Shown here one piece after another: positions 1-8,861 of a stretch of 64,000 nucleotides of DNA. Below the pieces are notes generated by a model that made no database searches, was not told the origin of the DNA, and saw only the letters and a list, made by a program, of their open reading frames with translations. A program made the position numbers and the translations under genes. Position 1 is the stretch's first letter. Every line of letters starts with the position of its first letter. Source of the stretch: Paraburkholderia caballeronis (lineage in GTDB: Bacteria > Pseudomonadota > Gammaproteobacteria > Burkholderiales > Burkholderiaceae); NCBI RefSeq assembly GCF_900104845.1, contig NZ_FNSR01000001.1, positions 1,240,001-1,304,000 of the forward strand. Reading direction: 5' to 3'.

Positions 1-95
1 CTTGCACGCACGCGCACGCAAAGGCACGATCTGCGGCCTGACCATCGACCTACCTCTTCGATACAAGTCTTGACCCGGGTGACGGAGCGACGCGC

Positions 96-587
96 ATGAG
101 CAGCCTCATAGAAGAACTATTGCGGGGTTACGCCGATCTGCGGCGCTATCTGGCGCGGGAGTTGAACGCGGACGATGCCGCCGACATCGCACAGTCGTCG
201 TTCGAGCAGGCGCTGACCTACACCCGGCAGCACGACGTGCAGTCGCCGGCCGGCCTCGTGTTCAGCATCTCGCGGAACCTGCAGATCGACGCCGCGCGTC
301 GCCGGCGGAGCCTGCCGCAGCTATCGGTCGAAGACGCCGGCATCGAAGTCGATCAGATCGGCGCGTCGGACGTGACGCCGGAGCGCGAGTACGCGGGCCG
401 CCAGCGGCTGGAGCGGCTGATCCAGGCGATCGACGGGCTCGCGCCGCGCTGCCGCGAGGCGTTCGTGCTGTGCAAGTTCCACGGCCTGTCGTACGAGGAG
501 GCGGCCGAGGAAATGGGCATCAGCGCGACGGTCGTGAAGAAGTATCTGGTCCAGGCGCTGAAGGATTGTCGCAGTGTGCTGCTGTAA
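96..587 (+). CDS. ECF RNA polymerase sigma factor, FecI type
   Basis: Extracytoplasmic-function sigma factor expected to direct RNA polymerase to the promoter of the neighbouring TonB-dependent receptor. Seen: a sigma region 2 (about residues 5-70, ending in an Arg-rich stretch after RNLQIDAA) and a sigma region 4 helix-turn-helix (about 105-160, GLSYEEAAEEMGIS). At 163 aa it has normal FecI-type length and no region 3. The ATG at 96 has a GGAG eight bases upstream. It sits 41 bp ahead of a FecR-type gene and a receptor with an STN domain, the standard cell-surface signalling arrangement. Family assignment is firm; target promoters are inferred from the context. Confidence 0.93.
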   Translation: MSSLIEELLRGYADLRRYLARELNADDAADIAQSSFEQALTYTRQHDVQSPAGLVFSISRNLQIDAARRRRSLPQLSVEDAGIEVDQIGASDVTPEREYAGRQRLERLIQAIDGLAPRCREAFVLCKFHGLSYEEAAEEMGISATVVKKYLVQALKDCRSVLL

Positions 588-628
588 CATGTGGGGTCCG
601 AGCGCCGCTCGTTTTCCGGTTGCATGAG

Positions 629-1603
629 ATGCCGCTGACCCAGGCAGAAATGGATGAAGCCGACGACCTTTTCGTATCGCTCGCATTCGGCAGCGGTCAC
701 GAAAAGGCGCAGGCCCGTTCTGCGCTGGAACAGTGGGCCGGGCAGGACCCGGCCCGGCTGCAGTATCTCGCGACCCACGAAGCGGTCGATCGCGAGGTCG
801 ATTCGCACTCGGCCGACCTGCGCAGGCAGTACGTGCGTCACGTCGAGGCCGTGGCGCAGCCGTCGGGGACGATGGCCGGACGGCGCGCGGCGACCTGGGG
901 TGCATCCGCCGTCGTGCTTGGCGCGCTCGTCACCGCGGCGTGGGTCGTCAATCCGGTGCTGTCGTCGCAATCCTTTTCGTCCGCGATCGGCGAGCAGGCC
1001 GACGTCGAACTCGATGACGGCAGCCGGGTGCTGCTGAACACCGATACCGCCGGCGTGTTCGAGAACCGGTTGCGGTCTCGCGAAGTGCGGCTGCAACACG
1101 GCGAGGCGCTGTTCTCGGTCGTGCATGGGCGGCTGCGGCCGTTCGCGGTGCTGGCCGGCGACGCGAGCGTGCGCGACATCGGCACGCGTTTCTCGGTGCG
1201 CACCGTACCGGCCGGCGTGGTCGTCGCGGTGCTCGAAGGACGCGTCGAGCTTGCGCTCGCCGGCGCCGCCGCGCCGGTCACGCTGGACGCGAACCAGGCG
1301 GCCAGGACCGACGGCACGCAGATCGTCGCGATACCCGGCAGCCAGCCGGTCGAGGCGCTCGTCAGCTGGAAGGACCGGCGGCTGCAGTTCGACGGCACGC
1401 CGCTCGCGGACGTCGTCCGCGAACTGCAGCGCTACCGGAAAACGACGATCGTGCTCGCGGATGCGAACGCCGCGGCATATCGCGTGACCGGCGGCTTTTC
1501 GAGCGTCGATCCCGATCTGCTGCTGAAGACGCTGCCGGGCGTCGTCCCCGTCACGGTCCGGTTCCAGCAGGACGGCACGGCCGTCATCGCGTCCCGCCGC
1601 TAG
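629..1603 (+). CDS. FecR-type anti-sigma factor / sigma regulator
   Basis: Inner-membrane protein that relays the receptor's signal to the FecI-type sigma factor. Seen: an N-terminal cytoplasmic DUF4880-like segment (about residues 4-45), one hydrophobic segment near 88-108, a FecR beta domain (about 115-215) and a C-terminal STN-like domain (about 240-324) that in this family contacts the receptor's own STN domain. The open frame extends further upstream into the sigma gene, but the ATG at 629 starts the recognisable family sequence (MPLTQAEMDEAD) and leaves a 41-bp gap. Length is 324 aa. An imperfect GC hairpin without a T-run follows the stop. Confidence 0.92.
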   Translation: MPLTQAEMDEADDLFVSLAFGSGHEKAQARSALEQWAGQDPARLQYLATHEAVDREVDSHSADLRRQYVRHVEAVAQPSGTMAGRRAATWGASAVVLGALVTAAWVVNPVLSSQSFSSAIGEQADVELDDGSRVLLNTDTAGVFENRLRSREVRLQHGEALFSVVHGRLRPFAVLAGDASVRDIGTRFSVRTVPAGVVVAVLEGRVELALAGAAAPVTLDANQAARTDGTQIVAIPGSQPVEALVSWKDRRLQFDGTPLADVVRELQRYRKTTIVLADANAAAYRVTGGFSSVDPDLLLKTLPGVVPVTVRFQQDGTAVIASRR

Positions 1604-1828
1604 GCGATTCGTTTTTCTCACCCTGCCGGGCAACCCGCCGTCAGGGTGCCGCCGTCCCCGCTCTCCCGCCGATATAAAGATTCGATGGCGTCGGCCTATC
1701 CGATAAGAATATTTTCGCCGTAGCCCCTGGTCCGATTGCCGCCGCCGTTCGCCTTTATCTACCGAGCGAGCCGATGTGCAATGAATGCATCGGCGTGACG
1801 AAAACACAACGACAGAGGCAGGGGAGCG

Positions 1829-4099
1829 ATGCGGCAGCCTGAAAGAACCACGGCGGAATGGATCCGCGCCTGTTCATTGGTAGTAATCCTAATAACGTCG
1901 AGCGTGCCGGCTTTCGCGCAGTCCGCGATCGAGCTGCCGGCGCAGCCGCTCGCCAATGCGCTGTCGCAACTGGCGCGCAATGCGGGCGTCAACATCCTCG
2001 CGCCCGACAGCCTGGTCGCCGGCCGCGATGCGTCGGCGCTGTCCGGGCGGATGACGGTGCGCGACGCGCTCGAACGGCTGCTGCGCGGCACCGGCCTGCA
2101 GGTCGAGCAGCGCGACGACAAGACCTATGTGATCGTCGCGCCGCAATCGTCCGCGCCGAAGAAGCCGGCGCCCAAAGCGGACGCCGTGCTGCCGACGATC
2201 ACCGTGAGCGGCAGCGCGTTCGCGGAGGAGCGCGGGTTCGTCGCCAGCTCGACGACCACAGCGACGCGCACCGACACGCCGATCGCGCTGACCGCGCAGT
2301 CGATCCAGGTGGTCACGCAGGATCAATTGCGCAGCCAGCAGACGCAGTCGGTCACGGACGCGCTCAACATGGTGAGCGGCGTCACCGCGAAGAACTCCGG
2401 CAGCGGCTCGCCGTCCGTGCAGGTTCGCGGGTTCAACGCGCCGACGATGGTCAACGGCTCGCGCGACACCGGCTCCAGCAACTCGCTGAACACGCCGATG
2501 GCCGGCATCGACCGGATCGAGGTGCTGAAGGGCGCCGATTCGATCCTGTCCGGGCAGATGAATCCCGGCGGCGTCGTGAACGTGACGCTGAAGGAGCCGA
2601 CCGCCGAGCCCGTGCGCGAACTGACCGTGCAGACCGGCTCGTATGGCCAGATGCTCGGCGCGATCGATCTCGGCGGACCGCTGACGCAGGACCGCAGCCT
2701 CACGTACCGCTTCGTGCTGTCCGGCGAGCGGACCAGCAGCAGCTTCGGCGACTACGGCGGCAGCAAGAACCTGTACGTCGCGCCGTCGATCGGCTGGAAG
2801 TCGGGCGGCACCGAGGTCGTCGTCGGCTACCGGCATCAGGTGCAGGACCAGCCAGCGGTGCCGGTCACGATGCTCGACATGAACGGCCCGACGTCGCTGA
2901 CGGGGCGGCCCACGCCGCTCGCGAATACGCTGCTCCAGTCGGATGCGCTGTCGGTCAGGTTCACGCAGAAGCTGGGGACGCTCTTCCAGTTCGAGAGCAA
3001 GTCGCAGTATCAGTCGTCGAGCCAGAAGGTCGATCACTTCTTCGCGCCGATCGGCAGCATGGGGGATTCGCTGCTCTATGCGGTGAGCGCCGGCGAGCAA
3101 CGCTCGTTCGGTTTCGACACCGACAATCACATGCAGGCGAAATTCTCGATCGGGCCGGTGAAGCAGACGCTGCTGGCGGGTTTCGACTACAGCGAATACT
3201 GGACGGACTCGAACCAGTTCAGCAGCATCGCGTTCGCGCCGTTCCCGACGCCCGTCCTGCCGATCGACGTCGACGGCCGGCAATACACCGATTACCTGAA
3301 GCAGTACGCGACCAACGCCTATTTGCAGGATCAACTGACGTGGGGGCGGCTGCACGTGCTCGCCAGCATCGCGCGCGGCACCGCGTGGGGGACGAACGTC
3401 GCGTCCGTTTCCGCCTGGTCGCCGAACTTCGGCGTGCTGTACGAGCTGACCGACAACGTGTCCATCTATGCGAACGCGCTGCGCAGCTTCACGCCGCAGA
3501 TCGGCCAGCAACTGCTGGGCGGCGGCACGCCGCCGCCGACGATGGGACGCTCCGTCGAAGCCGGCTTCAAGTTCAACTTTCTCGACGACCGCCTGAACAT
3601 GACCGTCGCCGCGTTTCGCAGCGCCGTGTCGAACCAGTTGATCTCGATCCCCGGCTCGACGTTCTACACGCTCGGCGGCGGCCAGGTGACGCGCGGCATC
3701 GAGGCGAGCGTGACCGGGCGCGTGATGCCGGGGCTGAACGTCGCCGTGAACTACACCTATAGCGCGGAGCAGCAGACGTCGGACGGCACGAGCCTCACGC
3801 CGCGCCACAGCGGCAGCCTGTGGGCCACGTATGACCTGCAAGGCGAGCAATGGCACGGCTGGGGGGCGGGCGTCGGCCTCCAGGCGCGCAGCCGTTACCA
3901 GATCGGCGGCTTCGGTTACCCGATCCCCGGCCAGATGCAGACCGACATGACGCTTTACTACAAGGCGAAGCAATGGTCGGCCACGCTCGGCGTGAAGAAC
4001 CTGTTCGACCGCGTGCTGTACCAGAGCCAGGCGTTCGGCGCATACGTCGGATTGCAGACGGAGCGGGTGTTCTACCTGACCGGCCGCTACAACTTCTAG
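1829..4099 (+). CDS. TonB-dependent siderophore-type receptor with N-terminal signalling (STN) domain
   Basis: Outer-membrane, TonB-gated receptor of the FpvA/FoxA type. Seen: a signal peptide (about residues 1-31, ending AFAQS), an STN signalling domain (about 33-105), a plug domain (about 145-265, with TDALNMVSGVT and GIDRIEVLKGADSIL), a 22-strand-type barrel domain to residue 756, and the usual aromatic C-terminus (GRYNF). GGGGAG precedes the ATG. The STN domain means that ligand binding should feed FecR and the sigma factor upstream. No siderophore synthesis or ferric-siderophore permease genes lie nearby, so the ligand could equally be a peptide or protein; family membership alone does not decide. 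The 225-bp upstream gap should hold its sigma-dependent promoter, but I could not fix a consensus. Confidence 0.93.
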   Translation: MRQPERTTAEWIRACSLVVILITSSVPAFAQSAIELPAQPLANALSQLARNAGVNILAPDSLVAGRDASALSGRMTVRDALERLLRGTGLQVEQRDDKTYVIVAPQSSAPKKPAPKADAVLPTITVSGSAFAEERGFVASSTTTATRTDTPIALTAQSIQVVTQDQLRSQQTQSVTDALNMVSGVTAKNSGSGSPSVQVRGFNAPTMVNGSRDTGSSNSLNTPMAGIDRIEVLKGADSILSGQMNPGGVVNVTLKEPTAEPVRELTVQTGSYGQMLGAIDLGGPLTQDRSLTYRFVLSGERTSSSFGDYGGSKNLYVAPSIGWKSGGTEVVVGYRHQVQDQPAVPVTMLDMNGPTSLTGRPTPLANTLLQSDALSVRFTQKLGTLFQFESKSQYQSSSQKVDHFFAPIGSMGDSLLYAVSAGEQRSFGFDTDNHMQAKFSIGPVKQTLLAGFDYSEYWTDSNQFSSIAFAPFPTPVLPIDVDGRQYTDYLKQYATNAYLQDQLTWGRLHVLASIARGTAWGTNVASVSAWSPNFGVLYELTDNVSIYANALRSFTPQIGQQLLGGGTPPPTMGRSVEAGFKFNFLDDRLNMTVAAFRSAVSNQLISIPGSTFYTLGGGQVTRGIEASVTGRVMPGLNVAVNYTYSAEQQTSDGTSLTPRHSGSLWATYDLQGEQWHGWGAGVGLQARSRYQIGGFGYPIPGQMQTDMTLYYKAKQWSATLGVKNLFDRVLYQSQAFGAYVGLQTERVFYLTGRYNF

Positions 4100-4108
4100 G
4101 AATCGCCG

Positions 4109-4843
4109 ATGGACGTCTCGTTACCCGCGCTTCATGCCCGCGCTTCCGGCCCGCTCCGCACGGACCGGTGGGCCCGAGCGGTCGCCGTCACCGCCGCCGT
4201 GCTGCTTCACGTCGGCGCGTTGGTGGCCTGCCTGAACGTGTACACGCGGATCGGCCAGCGCAGCGCCGCCGCGCCGGGTTCCGGCCTGCGCGTGACGCTG
4301 GTGGCGGCGACGCCCGCACCGCCCGCGCCCGTGACGCCGCCCGCCCCGCAGCCCGTGAAGCGGACCCCGCCGCCGCGCCGCGCGCCGGTGCTCGCGACGC
4401 GCAGCCCGAGTCCCCGCACGGTGGCCGCGCCCGCGCCGGAACCCGAGGTCGCGCCGCCGTCGCCGGTTCCGGTCGCGGCTACGCCGCCGCAGCCGTCGGC
4501 TCCCGCGCAGCCGGCCGCCGCCGCGCCGCAGCCGCCGTCGCTCGCGCTGCCGGGCGCGGACAGCATCAAGGACGTCGGCCGCGTGTCGTGCGACATCCCG
4601 AGGCCGGTTTATCCGCCGCGCGCCAGGCGCCTCGGTCACGAAGGCAGCGTCGTGCTGCGCGTGACGATCGATCCGGCCGGCCGGATCACGCAGGCCGACG
4701 TGAGCCGCGGCAGCGGCTTCGACGAACTCGACGCCGCCGCGCAGCGCGCGATCGTCGCCGGCCGCTGCGAACCTTACGTGGACAACGGCGCCGCAATCGC
4801 CGTCCACGCGCTGCAACAGCTCGACTTCCGTCTGGATGACTGA
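4109..4843 (+). CDS. tonB: TonB energy transducer
   Basis: Links the ExbB-ExbD proton-driven motor in the inner membrane to the receptor upstream. Seen: a short cytoplasmic N-terminus, one membrane anchor (about residues 24-45), a long Pro/Ala-rich periplasmic spacer (about 68-155) and a TonB C-terminal domain (about 160-244) with the PRPVYPPRARRLGHEGSV core. Two cysteines flank the C-terminal domain (VSCDIP and GRCEPY), a feature of this TonB subfamily. It begins 9 bp after the receptor stop, so it is probably a dedicated TonB for this receptor and not the cell's general one. Length is 244 aa. Confidence 0.92.
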   Translation: MDVSLPALHARASGPLRTDRWARAVAVTAAVLLHVGALVACLNVYTRIGQRSAAAPGSGLRVTLVAATPAPPAPVTPPAPQPVKRTPPPRRAPVLATRSPSPRTVAAPAPEPEVAPPSPVPVAATPPQPSAPAQPAAAAPQPPSLALPGADSIKDVGRVSCDIPRPVYPPRARRLGHEGSVVLRVTIDPAGRITQADVSRGSGFDELDAAAQRAIVAGRCEPYVDNGAAIAVHALQQLDFRLDD

Positions 4844-4871
4844 GCTTCTTCTTGATGATCGAGGAAATGCC

Positions 4872-5594
4872 ATGAATGTCGGTATCTGGGAAATGTGGGA
4901 CCGCGGCGATGTGATCTCCCACGGGATCGCGGTGGTGCTGATCGTGATGTCGATCGCGTCGTGGGCCGTGCTGCTCTACAAGGTCGCGCAACTGCTGCGG
5001 ATGAAGGCGCAGGGCGCGCTCGTCGCGCGGCGCTTCTGGAAGGCGGAATCGCTGGAGGACGGCGCGGCGCAGCTCGGCAAGCCGAGCGAGGGCAATCCGT
5101 ACCAGCGGCTCGTCGAGGCCGCGCGCGAGGCGCGCAAGCGTCACGACGATGCGTCGCTGCAGGAGGCGCTGTCGCCGGACGAATGGCTCCAGCGATGCCT
5201 CGGCGTCGCATTCGAGGAGCAGGCGGGCCGGATGGCGACCGGGCTCGGCGTGCTTGCGTCGGTCGGCAGCACCGCGCCGTTCGTCGGCCTGTTCGGCACC
5301 GTGTGGGGCATCTATCACGCGCTGCTCGGCATCAGCGCGGCGGGGCAGTCGAGTCTCGCGCAGGTCGCGGGGCCGGTCGGCGAGGCGCTCGTGATGACCG
5401 CGCTCGGCCTGTTCGTCGCGATTCCGGCCGTGCTCGGCTACAACGCGGTGTCGCGCGGCAACCGCAGCGTGCTGCATCGGCTCGCGCGCTTTCGTCACGA
5501 ACTGCACGCGTATCTGATCAGCGGCGAGCGGCGCCGGGCCGACGCGAAGCGCCGGCCCACGCATCACGAACTCGTCGCGGCCGGGGAGTGCTGA
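4872..5594 (+). CDS. exbB: ExbB/TolQ/MotA-family proton channel subunit
   Basis: Inner-membrane motor subunit that pairs with ExbD to energise TonB. Seen: three hydrophobic segments, one near the N-terminus and two in the C-terminal MotA/TolQ/ExbB core (about residues 130-200; GLGVLASVGSTAPFVGLFGT and ALVMTALGLFVAIPAV). The frame is open from 4836, overlapping tonB, but the ATG at 4872 is preferred: GAGGAAA lies five bases upstream and the protein then starts MNVGIWEMW, as in homologues. Length is 240 aa. The stop is one base from the exbD start, so the two are probably translated together. Confidence 0.92.
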   Translation: MNVGIWEMWDRGDVISHGIAVVLIVMSIASWAVLLYKVAQLLRMKAQGALVARRFWKAESLEDGAAQLGKPSEGNPYQRLVEAAREARKRHDDASLQEALSPDEWLQRCLGVAFEEQAGRMATGLGVLASVGSTAPFVGLFGTVWGIYHALLGISAAGQSSLAQVAGPVGEALVMTALGLFVAIPAVLGYNAVSRGNRSVLHRLARFRHELHAYLISGERRRADAKRRPTHHELVAAGEC

Positions 5595-5595
5595 C

Positions 5596-6006
5596 ATGGC
5601 CTTCTCGACCGACCGCGACGACGACGTGATGAGCGACATCAACATGACGCCGCTGATCGACGTGATGCTGGTCCTGCTGATCGTTTTCATGGTGACGCTG
5701 CCGGTGCTCACCCATGCGGTGAAGCTCGATCTGCCGGGCGCGAGCAGCCAGCCGAACGACACGCGGCCCGCGCACGTGACGGTGAACATCGACGCGTCCG
5801 GCGCGCTTCGCTGGGACGACCAGCCGGTGGCGCGCGACGACGTGGACGCGCGGCTCTCGGAGGCCGCCGCGCGGCAGCCGCAGCCCGAGATCCAGCTCTA
5901 TGCCGATCGCGCGGTGCGCTACGACGCCGTTGCCGATCTGCTGTCCGCCGCGCAGCGCGCGGGCCTCACGAAGATCGATTTCGTTACGCAACCCAAAACA
6001 CAATGA
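5596..6006 (+). CDS. exbD: ExbD/TolR-family biopolymer transport protein
   Basis: Partner of ExbB in the TonB energising complex. Seen: a short N-terminal cytoplasmic part (MSDINMTPLIDVMLVLLIVF, with the conserved Asp in the membrane helix that carries protons) followed by a periplasmic domain to residue 136. GGGGAG upstream and a one-base gap from exbB support the start. The tonB-exbB-exbD trio directly after the receptor indicates a self-contained energising unit. Confidence 0.93.
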   Translation: MAFSTDRDDDVMSDINMTPLIDVMLVLLIVFMVTLPVLTHAVKLDLPGASSQPNDTRPAHVTVNIDASGALRWDDQPVARDDVDARLSEAAARQPQPEIQLYADRAVRYDAVADLLSAAQRAGLTKIDFVTQPKTQ

Positions 6007-6021
6007 TTCAGGAGTGAACGC

Positions 6022-7326
6022 ATGACGATTGCAGACACGACCCAGGCGACTTTCGCGGCCGACGTCGACAGCGACGTGCCGGTGCTGGTGGATTTCTGGG
6101 CGCCGTGGTGCGGGCCGTGCAAGGCGCTGACACCGCATATCGAGCAACTGGCCGCCGACTACGACGGACGGCTGAAGGTGCTGAAGCTGAACATCGACGA
6201 TGCGCCCGACGGCTGGGCGCACTTCGGCGTGCGCGGCGTGCCGACGCTCGCGTTTTATGCGAACGGCAAGGAGCACGGCCGCCTGACCGGGCCGTCGACG
6301 ACGCGGCTGCGCGTGATGGTCGAGAAGTGGTTCGGCGATCTGGGGCTGGACGTGCCGGTTGCGTTGGGCGCGGCCGGTGGCGACGCGGCGGTTCGCGAAC
6401 CGGCCCGCGCAAACGCGCAGCCCGCGGAGGCAAGTCGCTCGACATGGCGCAGTTTCGGCGGCGACGCAGCCGCGAAAGCCGCGTGCCTTGAGCGTCTGCG
6501 CGACGGAGCGCCGAACGGCTATCACCCGTCGGCGCTGATGGCGGGCGAAGGCCACGCGTTCGAAGCGGCGGTCGGCGCGCCGGAGAAGCTGGGGCAACTG
6601 CTCGACATGCTGTACTGGATTCAGTCCGGCCGCGATCCGCTCGCGACGGACAGCACGAAGCAGCAGGTGCTCGAACTCGTCGACGCGATGCCGGTCGGCG
6701 CGGATCTCGGCCCGGTCGCCGACGACGTGCTGTATGAACTGGGGTTCGCGTCGCGCTGGGAGATCACGCAGTATTTCGCGAACCCGCAGAGTCGCGCGCT
6801 GGTCGATCAGATCGCGGCTGCGCACCGGCTCGCGCATTCCGGCGAGGCCGTCGCGGTCTCCGAATGGGCGGCGCTGCAACGCCGCGCGGTGCTGCTCGTC
6901 GATCACGGTTGCGATGCGGACGTGAGCCAGGCAGTCGAGAGTTTCGCCGCGCCGATCGCCGAATGGACCGCGCGGATGCTGCCCGCGATCATCGACCGCG
7001 CGACGCACGACGAATCGCGATACCCGGAATGGACCGCGCCCGAGCGCAGCCGGATCGACGCGATCCAGGAGGCCGATCGCGACCGCATCCGCGCCGAACT
7101 GGGCGACTTCCACGGCGACGGGGACGAAGCGCGCAGCGCCTGGATGGCGAAAGCGGCGGAGCTTCATGCGCAGTTCGACCGGCAGCGCCGCGCCGAACAG
7201 CCGGAACTCTACGCGCGCTACGAAGGCTGGCTCGGATTCGAAAAACACACGCTGATGCAGATCTGCGCGGACGTCGCCGCGTCGCTGCGCGCGCGGCTGC
7301 TCGCCAGCGCGCCGTCCGTCCGATGA
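6022..7326 (+). CDS. Thioredoxin domain fused to a large domain of unknown function
   Basis: N-terminal thioredoxin domain (about residues 5-112) with the WCGPC active site (Cys30 and Cys33) and the cis-proline in RGVPT (Pro74). It is followed by a low-complexity linker (about 118-145) and about 290 residues that I do not recognise. That C-terminal part looks alpha-helical and charged (for example [35 protein letters not shown] and [21 protein letters not shown]) and is roughly three times the size of the thioredoxin domain. There is no signal peptide, so the protein is probably cytoplasmic. It lies 15 bp after exbD and 46 bp before tldD, placing it in the same transcription unit. A role reducing disulfides in an imported cargo is inferred from position only. 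Confidence 0.85.
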   Translation: MTIADTTQATFAADVDSDVPVLVDFWAPWCGPCKALTPHIEQLAADYDGRLKVLKLNIDDAPDGWAHFGVRGVPTLAFYANGKEHGRLTGPSTTRLRVMVEKWFGDLGLDVPVALGAAGGDAAVREPARANAQPAEASRSTWRSFGGDAAAKAACLERLRDGAPNGYHPSALMAGEGHAFEAAVGAPEKLGQLLDMLYWIQSGRDPLATDSTKQQVLELVDAMPVGADLGPVADDVLYELGFASRWEITQYFANPQSRALVDQIAAAHRLAHSGEAVAVSEWAALQRRAVLLVDHGCDADVSQAVESFAAPIAEWTARMLPAIIDRATHDESRYPEWTAPERSRIDAIQEADRDRIRAELGDFHGDGDEARSAWMAKAAELHAQFDRQRRAEQPELYARYEGWLGFEKHTLMQICADVAASLRARLLASAPSVR

Positions 7327-7372
7327 CCGTCCACGGCTTTTGCCATTCCAACCGATTCCGCCGCATCGCCCC

Positions 7373-8839
7373 ATGAACCTCATCGAACCCGTCATTCATC
7401 ACCTTGCGATCGCGAAGGACGCGCTGCTGACGCCCTACGGCCTCGACGAAGCGGTGCTCACGCGCACGCTCGGCGAGATCTTCACGCATCGCGTGGACTA
7501 CGCGGACCTGTACTTCCAGGCCACCCGCAGCGAGGCGTGGAGCCTCGAAGAAGGCATCGTGAAGTCCGGCAGCTTCAGCATCGACCAGGGCGTCGGCGTG
7601 CGCGCGGTGTCCGGCGAGCGCACCGCGTTCGCGTACTCCGACGACCTGTCGCCCGACGCGATCCGCCAGGCCGCGATCGCCACCCGCTCGATCGCCAAGG
7701 CCGGCGGCGGCAAACAGAAGATCAAGGTCGCGTCGTCGCTGAAAGGCGTTTCCGGGCGCGACCTGTACCTGAGCGCCGACCCGCTCGCGTCGCTCGACGC
7801 CACCGAAAAGGTGAAGCTGCTGGAGCGCATCGAGCAGATGGCGCGCGGGCGCGATCCGCGCGTCACGCAGGTGATGGCCGCGCTCGCCGGCGAATACGAC
7901 GTGGTGCTGGTCGCGCGCAGCGACGGCGCGCTCGCCGCCGACGTGCGCCCGCTGGTGCGCGTGTCGGTGACGGTGATCGCCGAGCAGAACGGCCGGCGCG
8001 AGGTCGGCAACGGCGGCGGCGGCGGCCGCTTCGACTACGGTTATTTCACCGACGACGTGCTGTCGAAATACGTCGACGACGCGGTGCACGCGGCGCTGGT
8101 GAACCTCGACGCGCGGCCCGCGCCGGCCGGCGCGATGACCGTCGTGCTCGGGCCGGGCTGGCCGGGCGTGCTGCTGCACGAGGCGATCGGCCACGGGCTC
8201 GAAGGCGATTTCAACCGCAAGGGCTCGTCGGCGTTCGCCGGACAGATCGGCGAGCGGGTCGCGGCGAAAGGCGTGACGGTGGTCGACGACGGCACGCTGC
8301 CGAACCGCCGCGGCTCGCTGAACATCGACGACGAGGGCAACCCGACGCAGTGCACGACGCTGATCGAGGACGGCATCCTGAAGGGCTACATCCAGGACTC
8401 GCTGAACGCGCGGCTGATGAAGATGCCGGTGACGGGCAACGCGCGGCGCGAGTCGTACGCGGCGCTGCCGATGCCGCGGATGACGAACACCTACATGCTG
8501 AACGGCGACAGGGACCCGGCGGAAATCCTCGCGTCGGTGAAAAACGGCCTCTATGCGGTGAACTTCGGCGGCGGGCAGGTGGACATCACGAACGGCAAGT
8601 TCGTGTTCTCGGCGTCGGAGGCTTACATGATCGAGGACGGCAAGATCACGTACCCGGTGAAGGGCGCGACGCTGATCGGCAGCGGGCCGGAGTCGCTCAA
8701 GTACGTGAGCATGATCGGCAACGACATGCGGCTGGACCCCGGCGTTGGCGTATGCAGCAAGGAAGGCCAGGGCGTGCCGGTCGGCGTCGGCCAGCCGACG
8801 CTGCGCATCGACCGCATGACGGTCGGCGGCACGGCCTGA
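7373..8839 (+). CDS. tldD: TldD, zinc metalloprotease subunit
   Basis: Catalytic subunit of the TldD/TldE heterodimeric protease, known in E. coli for microcin B17 maturation and degradation of unfolded peptides. Seen: the zinc motif HEAIGH (His269, Glu270, His274), the glycine-rich [30 protein letters not shown], and a C-terminal Cys (Cys461 in [10 protein letters not shown]) at the position of the third metal ligand. The sequence is close to canonical TldD throughout. The ATG at 7373 matches the family N-terminus (start of [10 protein letters not shown]); length is 488 aa. Its partner TldE is two genes downstream, with only an ABC transporter between them, so the pair probably acts on what the cluster transports. 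Confidence 0.94.
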   Translation: MNLIEPVIHHLAIAKDALLTPYGLDEAVLTRTLGEIFTHRVDYADLYFQATRSEAWSLEEGIVKSGSFSIDQGVGVRAVSGERTAFAYSDDLSPDAIRQAAIATRSIAKAGGGKQKIKVASSLKGVSGRDLYLSADPLASLDATEKVKLLERIEQMARGRDPRVTQVMAALAGEYDVVLVARSDGALAADVRPLVRVSVTVIAEQNGRREVGNGGGGGRFDYGYFTDDVLSKYVDDAVHAALVNLDARPAPAGAMTVVLGPGWPGVLLHEAIGHGLEGDFNRKGSSAFAGQIGERVAAKGVTVVDDGTLPNRRGSLNIDDEGNPTQCTTLIEDGILKGYIQDSLNARLMKMPVTGNARRESYAALPMPRMTNTYMLNGDRDPAEILASVKNGLYAVNFGGGQVDITNGKFVFSASEAYMIEDGKITYPVKGATLIGSGPESLKYVSMIGNDMRLDPGVGVCSKEGQGVPVGVGQPTLRIDRMTVGGTA

Positions 8840-8861
8840 ACAACGGACGGGAATCTCGCAC

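Noticed and set aside
1774..1842. 22-codon frame with a CxxC-like start before the receptor gene, considered as a peptide precursor for the import cluster
   Set aside because: It overlaps the receptor start, has a poor ribosome site and no precursor-like features or conserved repeats.
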